A stretch of 20,805 nt of DNA from an uncultured Collinsella sp. (lineage in GTDB: Bacteria; Actinomycetota; Coriobacteriia; Coriobacteriales; Coriobacteriaceae), in NCBI GenBank assembly GCA_900548365.1, contig URKM01000030.1:1-20805 (forward strand), given 5' to 3'. Positions 6,652 to 13,192 of this stretch are shown piece after piece. The notes below the pieces were generated by a model, which saw only the letters and a program-made list of their open reading frames with translations, was not told the DNA's origin and did no database searches. A program made the translations under genes and the position numbers. Position 1 is the stretch's first letter, and each line of letters starts with the position of its first letter.

Positions 6652-6660
6652 GACAGGTAT
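6641..6660. promoter_or_regulatory. Candidate NiaR operator
   Basis: The inverted repeat ACCTG (6643-6647), six bases, CAGGT (6654-6658) lies within an AT-rich patch and overlaps the -35 box of the nadA promoter. A repressor bound here would block RNA polymerase. It resembles ACCTGTC/GACAGGT-type NiaR sites as I remember them from Firmicutes. Assignment to NiaR rests mainly on position in front of an operon that encodes NiaR. Confidence 0.6.
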
Positions 6661-6697
6661 CGCGACGGCATGTAAAAGCCCGAAGCGCGCCAAAGCA

Positions 6698-6788
6698 CGG
6701 ACGCCCGCCGCGCGCCGTACCGCATGGCCGGCGAGCCCGAGTTCGAGACCACGCGACTCGGACGCCCGCCGCGCGCCGGACAGGGCGC
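6698..6788. repeat. 20-bp direct repeat pair
   Basis: CGGACGCCCGCCGCGCGCCG occurs perfectly at 6698-6717 and 6769-6788, 71 bp apart, between the end of the UDG-like gene and the nadA promoter. Both copies contain the 13-mer CGCCCGCCGCGCG of the 31-bp array at 1699-1791. Confidence 0.75.
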
Positions 6789-6792
6789 CGCC

Positions 6793-7368
6793 CTAGTACG
6801 GAGCGCCCGCCGGGGCGATCTTCTTCAGATACGACCACATGCGCTGCTTCTCCGCGCGATCGCCCAGGGCGGCCTCGAAGCCGTCGAGCGCCAGCACGCG
6901 ACGGCCCAGCACCGGAGCGATCAGGCCCGGCGTGAGCATCGCCGTATCGAAGTCCTCGATCGCAGCGAGGGCGTCGGCATACGCTTCGCGCATGAGCTCG
7001 ATGGCCGTGACGTCGAGCAGGATCACCAGCTCCGGATCGAGTGCCTCGAGCGCCTCCCGGAACAACTCGACGGGGATCTGCCCCTCGAACGCGGCGTCCC
7101 CCGCACCCGGAGACGCGACGCAGGCGAGGCCGCAGAAATCCTCGGGAGCATAACCGCGGGCGCCCAGTGCCGAGCGCAGCGCGACGCCGTCCGCGCCCGA
7201 CAGCAGCTCGCCGCCGGAGCGCTCGGCCTCTCCGAGCTCGCCCTTCACCAGCACCACGGGGGAGAAGCCGTTGCCCGTCATCCATACGCCGCGGGATGCG
7301 AGCGACTCGAGCTCCTGACGAGCCTGCTGTGCGAAAGCCGTTTTTCTTTGGAAACTCGAGATAGACAT
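6793..7368 (-). CDS. Hypothetical protein, possibly a degenerate UDG-superfamily member
   Basis: A 191-residue cytoplasmic protein of unknown function. PVVLVKGELGEAE, then GGELLSGADGVALRSALGAR and GYAPEDF, recall the family 4 uracil-DNA glycosylase pattern (GEAPGxxEDxxGxPFVGxAG...L...G). DPELVILLDVTAIELMREA matches the later RPKVIVALGxTA helix of that family. The four iron-sulphur cysteines and the catalytic motifs of true family 4 enzymes are not evident, so enzymatic activity is doubtful. The ATG at 7368 is chosen because the predicted promoter would start transcription near 7402, inside the longer frame that begins at 7410. No strong ribosome binding site is seen. It is divergent from trxA. 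Confidence 0.6.
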   Translation of the reverse strand: MSISSFQRKTAFAQQARQELESLASRGVWMTGNGFSPVVLVKGELGEAERSGGELLSGADGVALRSALGARGYAPEDFCGLACVASPGAGDAAFEGQIPVELFREALEALDPELVILLDVTAIELMREAYADALAAIEDFDTAMLTPGLIAPVLGRRVLALDGFEAALGDRAEKQRMWSYLKKIAPAGAPY

Positions 7369-7408
7369 GCGCCCCACCGTTTCGTCGCCGTTCGTGCCAA
7401 CGCATTCC

Positions 7409-7438
7409 ATTCTACCCGCGGCTTCGTGACTATGTCAC
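7409..7438 (-). promoter_or_regulatory. Putative promoter of the UDG-like gene with palindrome at -35
   Basis: On the minus strand GTGACA (7438-7433) and TAGAAT (7414-7409) are 18 bp apart. The -35 box is one arm of the perfect palindrome GTGAC-TAT-GTCAC (7426-7438), a candidate operator. Confidence 0.45.
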
Positions 7439-7446
7439 CGACTTGC

Positions 7447-7476
7447 GTGCAACGCATCGTGCAACTTGGGTATAAC
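7447..7476 (+). promoter_or_regulatory. Putative promoter of trxA
   Basis: GTGCAA (7447-7452) and TATAAC (7471-7476) are 18 bp apart. CGTGCAAC is repeated directly (7446-7453 and 7458-7465) across the spacer. A second -10-like TAAGAT lies at 7486-7491. It is back to back with the promoter at 7409-7438. Confidence 0.4.
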
Positions 7477-7541
7477 GCACTTCGATAAGATAAGTCCCCG
7501 CGGCGCCGCAGCGCTCGCGAGCAACCGCAATGGAGGATCCC

Positions 7542-7862
7542 ATGGCAAATGTAACCGAAGTCACCATGGCCAATTTCGACAGCCTGCTCGGCGAAGAGCT
7601 TCCCGTCCTCATCGATTTCTGGGCGCCTTGGTGCGGCCCCTGCCGTACGCTTTCCCCCATCGTCGACGAGGTCGCCGGCGAGCTCGAGGGCAAGCTGAAG
7701 GTTGCCAAGTGCAACGTGGATGAGAACCAGGACCTCGCCATGAAGTACGGCGTCATGTCCATCCCCACCCTCGTCCTGCTGAAGGGCGGCCAGGAAATCG
7801 GCCGCACCGTCGGCGCCATGCCCAAGGCCAAGCTCCTCGCAGAGATCGAGAGCCGCCTGTAA
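7542..7862 (+). CDS. trxA: Thioredoxin
   Basis: A 106-residue classic thioredoxin, the cytoplasmic dithiol reductant for ribonucleotide reductase, peroxiredoxins and other targets. The active site is W-Cys31-G-P-Cys34, within FWAPWCGPC, and the cis-proline is in MSIPT. Length is typical. The ATG at 7542 is preferred over an in-frame ATG at 7530. GGAGG at 7532-7536 sits five bases before 7542 and would lie inside the longer frame. No thioredoxin reductase gene is adjacent. An intrinsic terminator follows at 7912-7949, so the unit is probably monocistronic. Confidence 0.97.
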   Translation: MANVTEVTMANFDSLLGEELPVLIDFWAPWCGPCRTLSPIVDEVAGELEGKLKVAKCNVDENQDLAMKYGVMSIPTLVLLKGGQEIGRTVGAMPKAKLLAEIESRL

Positions 7863-7911
7863 GTCCACCCGTCCCGGCCGCCCCAACGCGCCGGGCACCG
7901 CATCAGCTTTC

Positions 7912-7949
7912 CCCCGACCCCGGCGCCACCCCTTCGCGTCGGGGTTTTT
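7912..7949 (+). terminator. Intrinsic terminator after trxA
   Basis: CCCCGAC (7912-7918) pairs with GTCGGGG (7938-7944), followed directly by TTTTT (7945-7949). The loop is long, about 19 bases, and GC-rich with possible inner pairing. Confidence 0.75.
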
Positions 7950-8094
7950 GCGTCCGCCCCCGGTCGGCACCCCGCGCCGCGCAGCCGAGGGCACGCTGCG
8001 ACGCCGCGCGTCCTCGTTGGGGGTACACTAACAGCCGTACGCGTACGACCATGCCGCAGCAATCGGTCGCACATCGATCAGCAAAGGAGCCACC

Positions 8095-8343
8095 ATGCAC
8101 GACGTGGGCATGAACATGAGCCAGCTCGAGATGAGCGTGAAGCAGGTAGACGACGCGATCGCGCTTGCGCGCGAATGGAGCCACCAGCTGCTCCACGCCA
8201 CGGAAGCCTACGATATGGAGCGCATCGGCTCCAAGCTCGAAGCGGCCATGGGCGCCCTTGACGAGGCGCGCGGCGCGCTCGATGGCTACGAGGACGCCAT
8301 CGAGGCGGACCACAACGCCGTCGGCACCGTGAGGCTGGTGTAG
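8095..8343 (+). CDS. Small helical protein of unknown function, linked to nikR
   Basis: An 82-residue protein with no family I recognise. It is predicted to be almost entirely alpha-helical, acidic, with heptad-like Leu/Ala/Ile spacing across residues about 10-70 (SQLEMSVKQVDDAIALAREW and later LEAAMGALDEARGALDGYED). It has no signal peptide, membrane segment or Cys pairs; His2, His30, His34 and His73 are scattered. AAAGGAG sits just before the ATG. Its stop is only three bases before the nikR ATG, so the two are almost surely translated from one mRNA. By context a role in nickel sensing or hydrogenase maturation is possible, but the sequence alone does not show it. Confidence 0.75.
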   Translation: MHDVGMNMSQLEMSVKQVDDAIALAREWSHQLLHATEAYDMERIGSKLEAAMGALDEARGALDGYEDAIEADHNAVGTVRLV

Positions 8344-8346
8344 GCG

Positions 8347-8793
8347 ATGGCCGCCGGCAGCCCCCCGACGAGCGACCTGGCGCGCTTCTCCATCGCCGTA
8401 CCCGAAGACCTGCTGCGCGCGTTCGACGCGCAGATATCGCGGCACGCCGCCGTCGCCAACCGCTCCGAGGCGATCCGCGACCTCATCCGCGCCTCCCTCG
8501 TAAAGGAGAGCGAACGAACCCCCGAGGCGGAGGTCATCGGATCGCTCACCATGATCTACGACCATCACACCGGCGACCTCACGCGCCGCCTCGACGAGGT
8601 CCAGCACGACTACACCGATGAGATCGTCTCGACCCTCCACGTGCACCTCGACCATCACAACTGCCTCGAGATCCTGGCGCTGAAGGGGCGCGGCGCGCGC
8701 ATATACGAGCTCGCCGACAAGCTCCTCGGCCTGCGAGGCGTGCACCACGGCGAGCTCACCTGCGCCGCGACCGACCAGAGCCTCGATTTGTAA
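8347..8793 (+). CDS. nikR: Nickel-responsive transcriptional regulator NikR
   Basis: A 148-residue protein. It has an N-terminal ribbon-helix-helix DNA-binding domain (residues about 11-55, RFSIAVPEDLLRAFD...RSEAIRDLIR). A C-terminal ACT-like nickel-binding tetramerisation domain follows. The metal ligands are all present: H87, H98, H100 and C106, each offset by 11 from the E. coli ligands H76, H87, H89 and C95. The extra 11 residues are an N-terminal extension. NikR bound to nickel usually represses nickel uptake genes and in some species also controls urease or hydrogenase genes. It follows the small ORF by three bases and precedes hypF by 107 bases, so it may set expression of the maturation genes according to nickel supply. 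Confidence 0.95.
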   Translation: MAAGSPPTSDLARFSIAVPEDLLRAFDAQISRHAAVANRSEAIRDLIRASLVKESERTPEAEVIGSLTMIYDHHTGDLTRRLDEVQHDYTDEIVSTLHVHLDHHNCLEILALKGRGARIYELADKLLGLRGVHHGELTCAATDQSLDL

Positions 8794-8900
8794 CATCCAT
8801 CTATCGAAACGTGCCGCGCGGCGCCCGCCGCCGAAGCGCCCGGCCATCCCCGGTCGCGCGTAGTCGGGCGCGCCGGCAGCATAGCACCCGAGGAGCCGCC

Positions 8901-11528
8901 ATGGCGCGTGCGCACATCCATGTAACCGGCATCGTCCAGGGCGTCGGCATGCGCCCGTTCGTCTATCGCGAGGCGCTCGCGCACGGCATCCGCGGCTGGG
9001 TGCTCAACGCCGGCGACGGCGTGCACATCGAGGCCTCCGGCACCGACGCCGCCATCGCCTCGTTCGCTGCCGCGCTTCGCGACCACGCACCCGCGGCCTC
9101 CCGCATCGAGGCCGTGGAGGTCCGCGAGCTCGACGACGCACCCGCCAACGAGCCCGGTGACACCCCCTTCCGCATCGTCGCCTCCGAAGACGACACCGCC
9201 CGGACCACGCTGGTCTCCCCAGACATCGCCACATGCGACGACTGCCTCCGCGAGCTGTTCGACCCGAGCGACCGGCGCTTCCACTACCCCTTCATCAACT
9301 GCACGAACTGCGGCCCGCGATTCACCATCATCCAGAGCCTGCCCTACGACCGCGCCGCCACCTCCATGCAGGCGTTCCCCATGTGCCCCGCCTGCGCCGG
9401 CGAATACGCGGATCCGGGCGACCGCCGCTTTCACGCGCAGCCCGACGCCTGCTTCGACTGCGGGCCGCACATCACCTGGCGGGAGGCGCCGGCCGACCGG
9501 CTTCCCTCCCTCCGCCCGGCACCCCGCGCGACGGCGGCACCCGTCGTCGGGCGCACGCGCGTGGAAAGCGACGCGATCATCGAACGCTGCGCCGAGCTCA
9601 TCGCGAGCGGGGGCATCGTCGCGCTCAAGGGGCTCGGCGGCTTCCATCTGGCATGCGACGCGGCGAACGAGCATGCCGTGGCGACCCTGCGCTCGCGCAA
9701 GCACCGGCCGGGAAAGCCCCTGGCGGTGATGGTTCGCGACCTCGCGGCCGCATCCCTCGTCTGCAACGCGAGCGAGGAAGAGCAAGCGCTGCTCGCCGGC
9801 TCCGTCCGCCCCATCGTGCTGCTGCGCCAAAAGCGCGACGCGGGCGATGCGATCGCGCCGAGCGTCGCCGGCGACTGCGCCGAGCTCGGCGTCATGCTCC
9901 CGTACACGCCGCTGCAGCACCTCATCATGGCGGCGTGCCGCGAGCGCGGCGTGAACGCCCTGGTTATGACGAGCGGAAACGCCAGCGGCGCCCCCATCGA
10001 ACGGGACGACGCCGCCGCATGGGAGCGCCTGGTCGCATCCGGCATCGCCGATGCTCTGCTGGGCAACGACCGCGCGATCCTCACACGCTACGACGACTCC
10101 GTCATGCGCCTCGACGGCGGGGACGAGCAGCCGGTGCGCCGCGCCCGCGGCTACGCGCCGCAGCCGCTCCCGCTTCCCCCGTCAGCCATCCGACATGAGG
10201 ATGACGGGGACGCCGCCGATGAAGGGCATCCCTCCGAGCTCGTCAGCCGACGCGGCGCCCGCTCCCAGCCGCCCGCCGTGCTCGCCTGCGGGCCCGAGCA
10301 GAAGGCCACGCTCGCCTTCACGCGGGAACATTCCGATGGAACGGCATCCTGCTTCATCTCCCAGCACATCGGCGACCTGGAGAACGCGGAAACGCTCGAC
10401 GCCTGGCACGAGGCGCGGCGGCGGCTCTCCCAGCTCTTCGACCTGGCACCGCAAGCCCTCGCCTGCGACCTGCATCCCTCGTATCTATCGAGCCAATGGG
10501 CGCGCTCCACGGCGCGCTCCGAGCATCTGCCGCTCGTCGAGGTGCAGCACCACCACGCCCACGTCGCCAGCGTCATCGCAGACGCCGCCGCCCACGGGCT
10601 CCACGACGCCTCGCTCCCCGTCCTAGGCATCGCCTTCGACGGCACCGGCGCGGGGACGGACGGGACCATCTGGGGAGGCGAGTTCCTGTTCGCGGACCTC
10701 GCGGGCTTCAGCCGCGTCGGCACCCTCGCCCCGTGGCCCCTGCCGGGCGGAGCCGCCTCGGTCCGCGATCCGAGGCGCTGCGCGCTCGCGCTGCTCCAGG
10801 CCAACGGCCTGCTCGACCACCCCGGAGCCTCCATGCTCCTCGACGACCTGGACGCCGCGACGCGCTCCATCACCGCCCGGATGGTCGAGCGCCGCATCAA
10901 CTGCCCCCTCACCAGCAGCATGGGACGCCTGTTCGACGCCGTTGCCGCCCTCCTGGGCATACGGGGCGAGGTCAGCTACGAGGGCGAGGCGGCCATCGCT
11001 CTCGAGGCCGCCGCATGGCGGGCCCTGGCGCGGATAGAGGACCCGACGGGCGCCGACGCCCCCGCCCCGATCGCCCTACCGGCGTTCTCCTCGACATGGT
11101 CGACCGCTTCCACCGGCGGAAACGAGGACCGCCCCTCCCCCGCCCGGAAGGACCGCCCCTCCTCCGACGAACGGACGGGCGAGCGCCCCGCGTCGCGCCG
11201 CCTCGTGCTCGACCCCGCCCCGACCCTGCGCGCGCTGCTCGATGCGCGCGCCGCCGGCGCCTCCCCGGACGACCTCGCCCTCGCGTTCCATCATGCAGCC
11301 GCCCGCTCGACGCGCGGCGCGGCGCTGGCGCTGTGCCGGGAGCTCGCTATCCGCGACGTCGCCCTGACCGGGGGCGTCTTCATGAACCGCCTCCTGTTCG
11401 ACCTCGTTCGAACAGGCTTGGAGACAGACGGCGCAACCGTGCTCGCGCCCACCTCGATACCCGTCAACGACGGGTGCATCTCCTACGGACAGGCGGCGGT
11501 CGCGCGCGCCAGGCTTTCCGCCAGGTAG
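8901..11528 (+). CDS. hypF: Carbamoyltransferase HypF, [NiFe] hydrogenase maturation
   Basis: An 875-residue protein that transfers the carbamoyl group of carbamoyl phosphate to the HypE C-terminal cysteine, the source of the cyanide ligands. Domains in order: acylphosphatase (residues 1-93, VQGVGMRPFVYR with Arg18, and Asn36); zinc fingers with C112/C115, C134/C137, C162/C165 and C184/C187; a YrdC/Sua5-like domain (about 223-420, including KGLGGFHLACDA and SRKHRPGKPLAVMVRD); and a Kae1-like domain with HHHAHVASV and AFDGTGAGTDGTIWGGE. It is longer than the roughly 750-residue E. coli protein because of Pro/Ala/Arg-rich linkers at about 195-222, 428-456 and 720-771. The ATG at 8901 with GAGGAG upstream is chosen over the upstream frame opening at 8811. 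Confidence 0.96.
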   Translation: MARAHIHVTGIVQGVGMRPFVYREALAHGIRGWVLNAGDGVHIEASGTDAAIASFAAALRDHAPAASRIEAVEVRELDDAPANEPGDTPFRIVASEDDTARTTLVSPDIATCDDCLRELFDPSDRRFHYPFINCTNCGPRFTIIQSLPYDRAATSMQAFPMCPACAGEYADPGDRRFHAQPDACFDCGPHITWREAPADRLPSLRPAPRATAAPVVGRTRVESDAIIERCAELIASGGIVALKGLGGFHLACDAANEHAVATLRSRKHRPGKPLAVMVRDLAAASLVCNASEEEQALLAGSVRPIVLLRQKRDAGDAIAPSVAGDCAELGVMLPYTPLQHLIMAACRERGVNALVMTSGNASGAPIERDDAAAWERLVASGIADALLGNDRAILTRYDDSVMRLDGGDEQPVRRARGYAPQPLPLPPSAIRHEDDGDAADEGHPSELVSRRGARSQPPAVLACGPEQKATLAFTREHSDGTASCFISQHIGDLENAETLDAWHEARRRLSQLFDLAPQALACDLHPSYLSSQWARSTARSEHLPLVEVQHHHAHVASVIADAAAHGLHDASLPVLGIAFDGTGAGTDGTIWGGEFLFADLAGFSRVGTLAPWPLPGGAASVRDPRRCALALLQANGLLDHPGASMLLDDLDAATRSITARMVERRINCPLTSSMGRLFDAVAALLGIRGEVSYEGEAAIALEAAAWRALARIEDPTGADAPAPIALPAFSSTWSTASTGGNEDRPSPARKDRPSSDERTGERPASRRLVLDPAPTLRALLDARAAGASPDDLALAFHHAAARSTRGAALALCRELAIRDVALTGGVFMNRLLFDLVRTGLETDGATVLAPTSIPVNDGCISYGQAAVARARLSAR

Positions 11529-11671
11529 CCACCAGCCGCCAAACCGGCAATTCTGCCGTTTCAATCCGTTGGTACCCCGTCGCGCCCGCAACGGGGTACC
11601 ATCTAGCTTGCAAGAGACAAACGCCCGCCGGCCGCCGCGGCAGCGGGCGCCCGTATGCAATCGAGGTTCCC
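11529..11671 (+). other. hypF-hypC spacer with stacked hairpins
   Basis: Three stem-loops follow each other here. The first, at 11541-11561, pairs GGCA with TGCC within an AAAC...GTTT frame (one bulged C) and is followed by TTTC, resembling a weak terminator. The second is a perfect 11-bp stem (11570-11580 with 11591-11601, TGGTACCCCGT) with a 10-base loop and no T run. The third pairs CGCCCGC (11622-11628) with GCGGGCG (11643-11649). The hypC start lies 23 bases further on. The arrangement suggests attenuation, processing or a separate transcription unit for hypCDE. Confidence 0.6.
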
Positions 11672-11986
11672 ATGTGCCTGGCAGTTCCCGGCAAGATAGT
11701 AACGATCGATGAGGCGGGCGGCGCGACCGTCGACATGCTCGGCGTCCAACGCCCCATCTCCCTCAGACTCACACCCAGCGCCGCCGTGGGCGACTATGTC
11801 CTGGTCCACGCCGGTTTCGGTATCCAGGTCATCGACCCGGCTGAAGCCGAGGAGACGCTGAAGCTCATCCGAGAGCTTCCCGAGCTGCTCGATGAGGATC
11901 TGGCCGCCGAGGTCCCGGCTCCAGAAGCGAGCACGGCCCCCGCCGCCGCAGCGGACGCGCCTGCCATCTCGGGCGGCGCCGCATGA
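11672..11986 (+). CDS. hypC: Hydrogenase maturation chaperone HypC
   Basis: A 104-residue protein that starts with the invariant MCLAVPGKIV; after removal of Met1, Cys2 binds the Fe(CN)2CO precursor and passes it to the large subunit. The beta-barrel core ends near residue 75, with GDYVLVHAGFGIQVID and the helix EETLKLIREL. A tail rich in Ala, Pro and Glu (about residues 76-104) makes it longer than the usual 75-90. GAGG is near the start but spaced poorly. The 3' end overlaps hypD by four bases, so HypC and its partner HypD are translationally coupled. Confidence 0.95.
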   Translation: MCLAVPGKIVTIDEAGGATVDMLGVQRPISLRLTPSAAVGDYVLVHAGFGIQVIDPAEAEETLKLIRELPELLDEDLAAEVPAPEASTAPAAAADAPAISGGAA

Positions 11987-13077
11987 GCGACATCGACTTC
12001 GGCGCCTTCCGCGACCCCGCCCTGGCGCGCAAGCTCATCGACGCCATCCGGCAGCATGCCGACGGCCGGGCCCTCAACCTCATGGAGGTCTGCGGAACGC
12101 ATACCGTCAGCATCGGCCGTTACGGGTTCCGCTCCATCATGCCCGACGGGCTCAAGCTCCTATCGGGCCCGGGCTGCCCGGTCTGCGTCACGGCCAACCG
12201 GGATATCGACCACGCCATCGCGCTCAGCGACCTCGACGACGTCATCATCGCCACCTTCGGCGACATGATGCGCGTCCCCGGGTCGACCAGCTCGCTCATG
12301 CGGAAGAAGTCCGAGGGACGCGATATCCGAATCGTCTACTCCCCACTCGACGCCATCGCGCTCGCCGAAAGCAACCCCGGCCGCCACGTCGTCTTCCTCG
12401 GCGTCGGCTTCGAAACCACGACGCCGACCATCGCCGCCACCATCCTGGAGGCGGAGGCGCGCGGCCTGCCCAATTTCAGCGTGTTCTGCGCCCACAAGGT
12501 GACGCCGCTGGCGCTGCGGGCCATCGCCGACGACCCGCGGACCCGCATCGACGGCTTCATCCTTCCCGGCCACGTCTCCACCATCACGGGCATCGCGCCC
12601 TATCGCTTCCTCGTCGACGAATACGGCATCCCGGGCGTCGTCACGGGCTTCGAGCCCGTCGACATCCTCGAGGGCATCGAGATGCTGACGCGCATGATAC
12701 GCGATGGCTCCCCCGATATCGTCAACGCGTATCGCCGCGGCGTCTCCGAGCAGGGCAACCCGGTTGCTCGAGAGCACGTCGCCGCCGTCTTCGACACAAC
12801 TGACGCGGACTGGCGCGGACTCGGAACCATACCCGCCTCGGGCCTCGTCATCAAGGAGCGCTTCGCCCTCTTCGATGCGCGCAAGCGGTTCGACGTCTTC
12901 GTCGAGCCGACCCGCGAGCCGCGCGGCTGCCGCTGCGGCGACGTGCTGCGCGGAGCGATCGCCCCCGTCGACTGCCCGCTGTTCGGACGCGCCTGCACCC
13001 CCGAGCACCCCGTTGGACCCTGCATGGTCTCCAGCGAGGGCTCCTGCGCCGCGTACTTCCGCTATCAAGAGGCATAG
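11983..13077 (+). CDS. hypD: Hydrogenase maturation iron-sulphur protein HypD
   Basis: A 364-residue cytoplasmic [4Fe-4S] protein that, with HypC, is the scaffold on which iron receives two CN and one CO. Signatures are LMEVCGTHTV, LLSGPGCPVCVT, FLGVGFETTTPT, FCAHKVTP, GFILPGHVSTI, GFEPVDIL and the C-terminal cysteine set (CRCGDVLRG, DCPLFGRACTPEHPVGPC and GSCAAYFRY) that holds the cluster. Length is typical. The ATG lies within the end of hypC (ATGA overlap). The gene is followed by 115 bases with a perfect GGCCGC/GCGGCC hairpin before hypE. Confidence 0.97.
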   Translation: MSDIDFGAFRDPALARKLIDAIRQHADGRALNLMEVCGTHTVSIGRYGFRSIMPDGLKLLSGPGCPVCVTANRDIDHAIALSDLDDVIIATFGDMMRVPGSTSSLMRKKSEGRDIRIVYSPLDAIALAESNPGRHVVFLGVGFETTTPTIAATILEAEARGLPNFSVFCAHKVTPLALRAIADDPRTRIDGFILPGHVSTITGIAPYRFLVDEYGIPGVVTGFEPVDILEGIEMLTRMIRDGSPDIVNAYRRGVSEQGNPVAREHVAAVFDTTDADWRGLGTIPASGLVIKERFALFDARKRFDVFVEPTREPRGCRCGDVLRGAIAPVDCPLFGRACTPEHPVGPCMVSSEGSCAAYFRYQEA

Positions 13078-13116
13078 CGAAGTCGCCGGCGCGATGCTAC
13101 GCTGAATCTTCCCGCC

Positions 13117-13134
13117 GGCCGCCTCGACGCGGCC
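13117..13134. other. Stem-loop between hypD and hypE
   Basis: GGCCGC (13117-13122), a six-base loop and GCGGCC (13129-13134) form a perfect hairpin, with no T run directly after. A second weak stem, AAGGG...CCCTT, lies just downstream and is followed by GTTTTCTT near 13170. Partial termination between hypD and hypE is possible but not certain. Confidence 0.4.
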
Positions 13135-13192
13135 TCGCGAAACCGCTCGGAAGGGCCTCCCCTCCCTTGTTTTCTTGAAAGGCGATGTTGAT

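Noticed and set aside
8655..9920. Minus-strand open frame of 421 codons
   Set aside because: It is antisense to nikR and hypF, both with intact diagnostic motifs.
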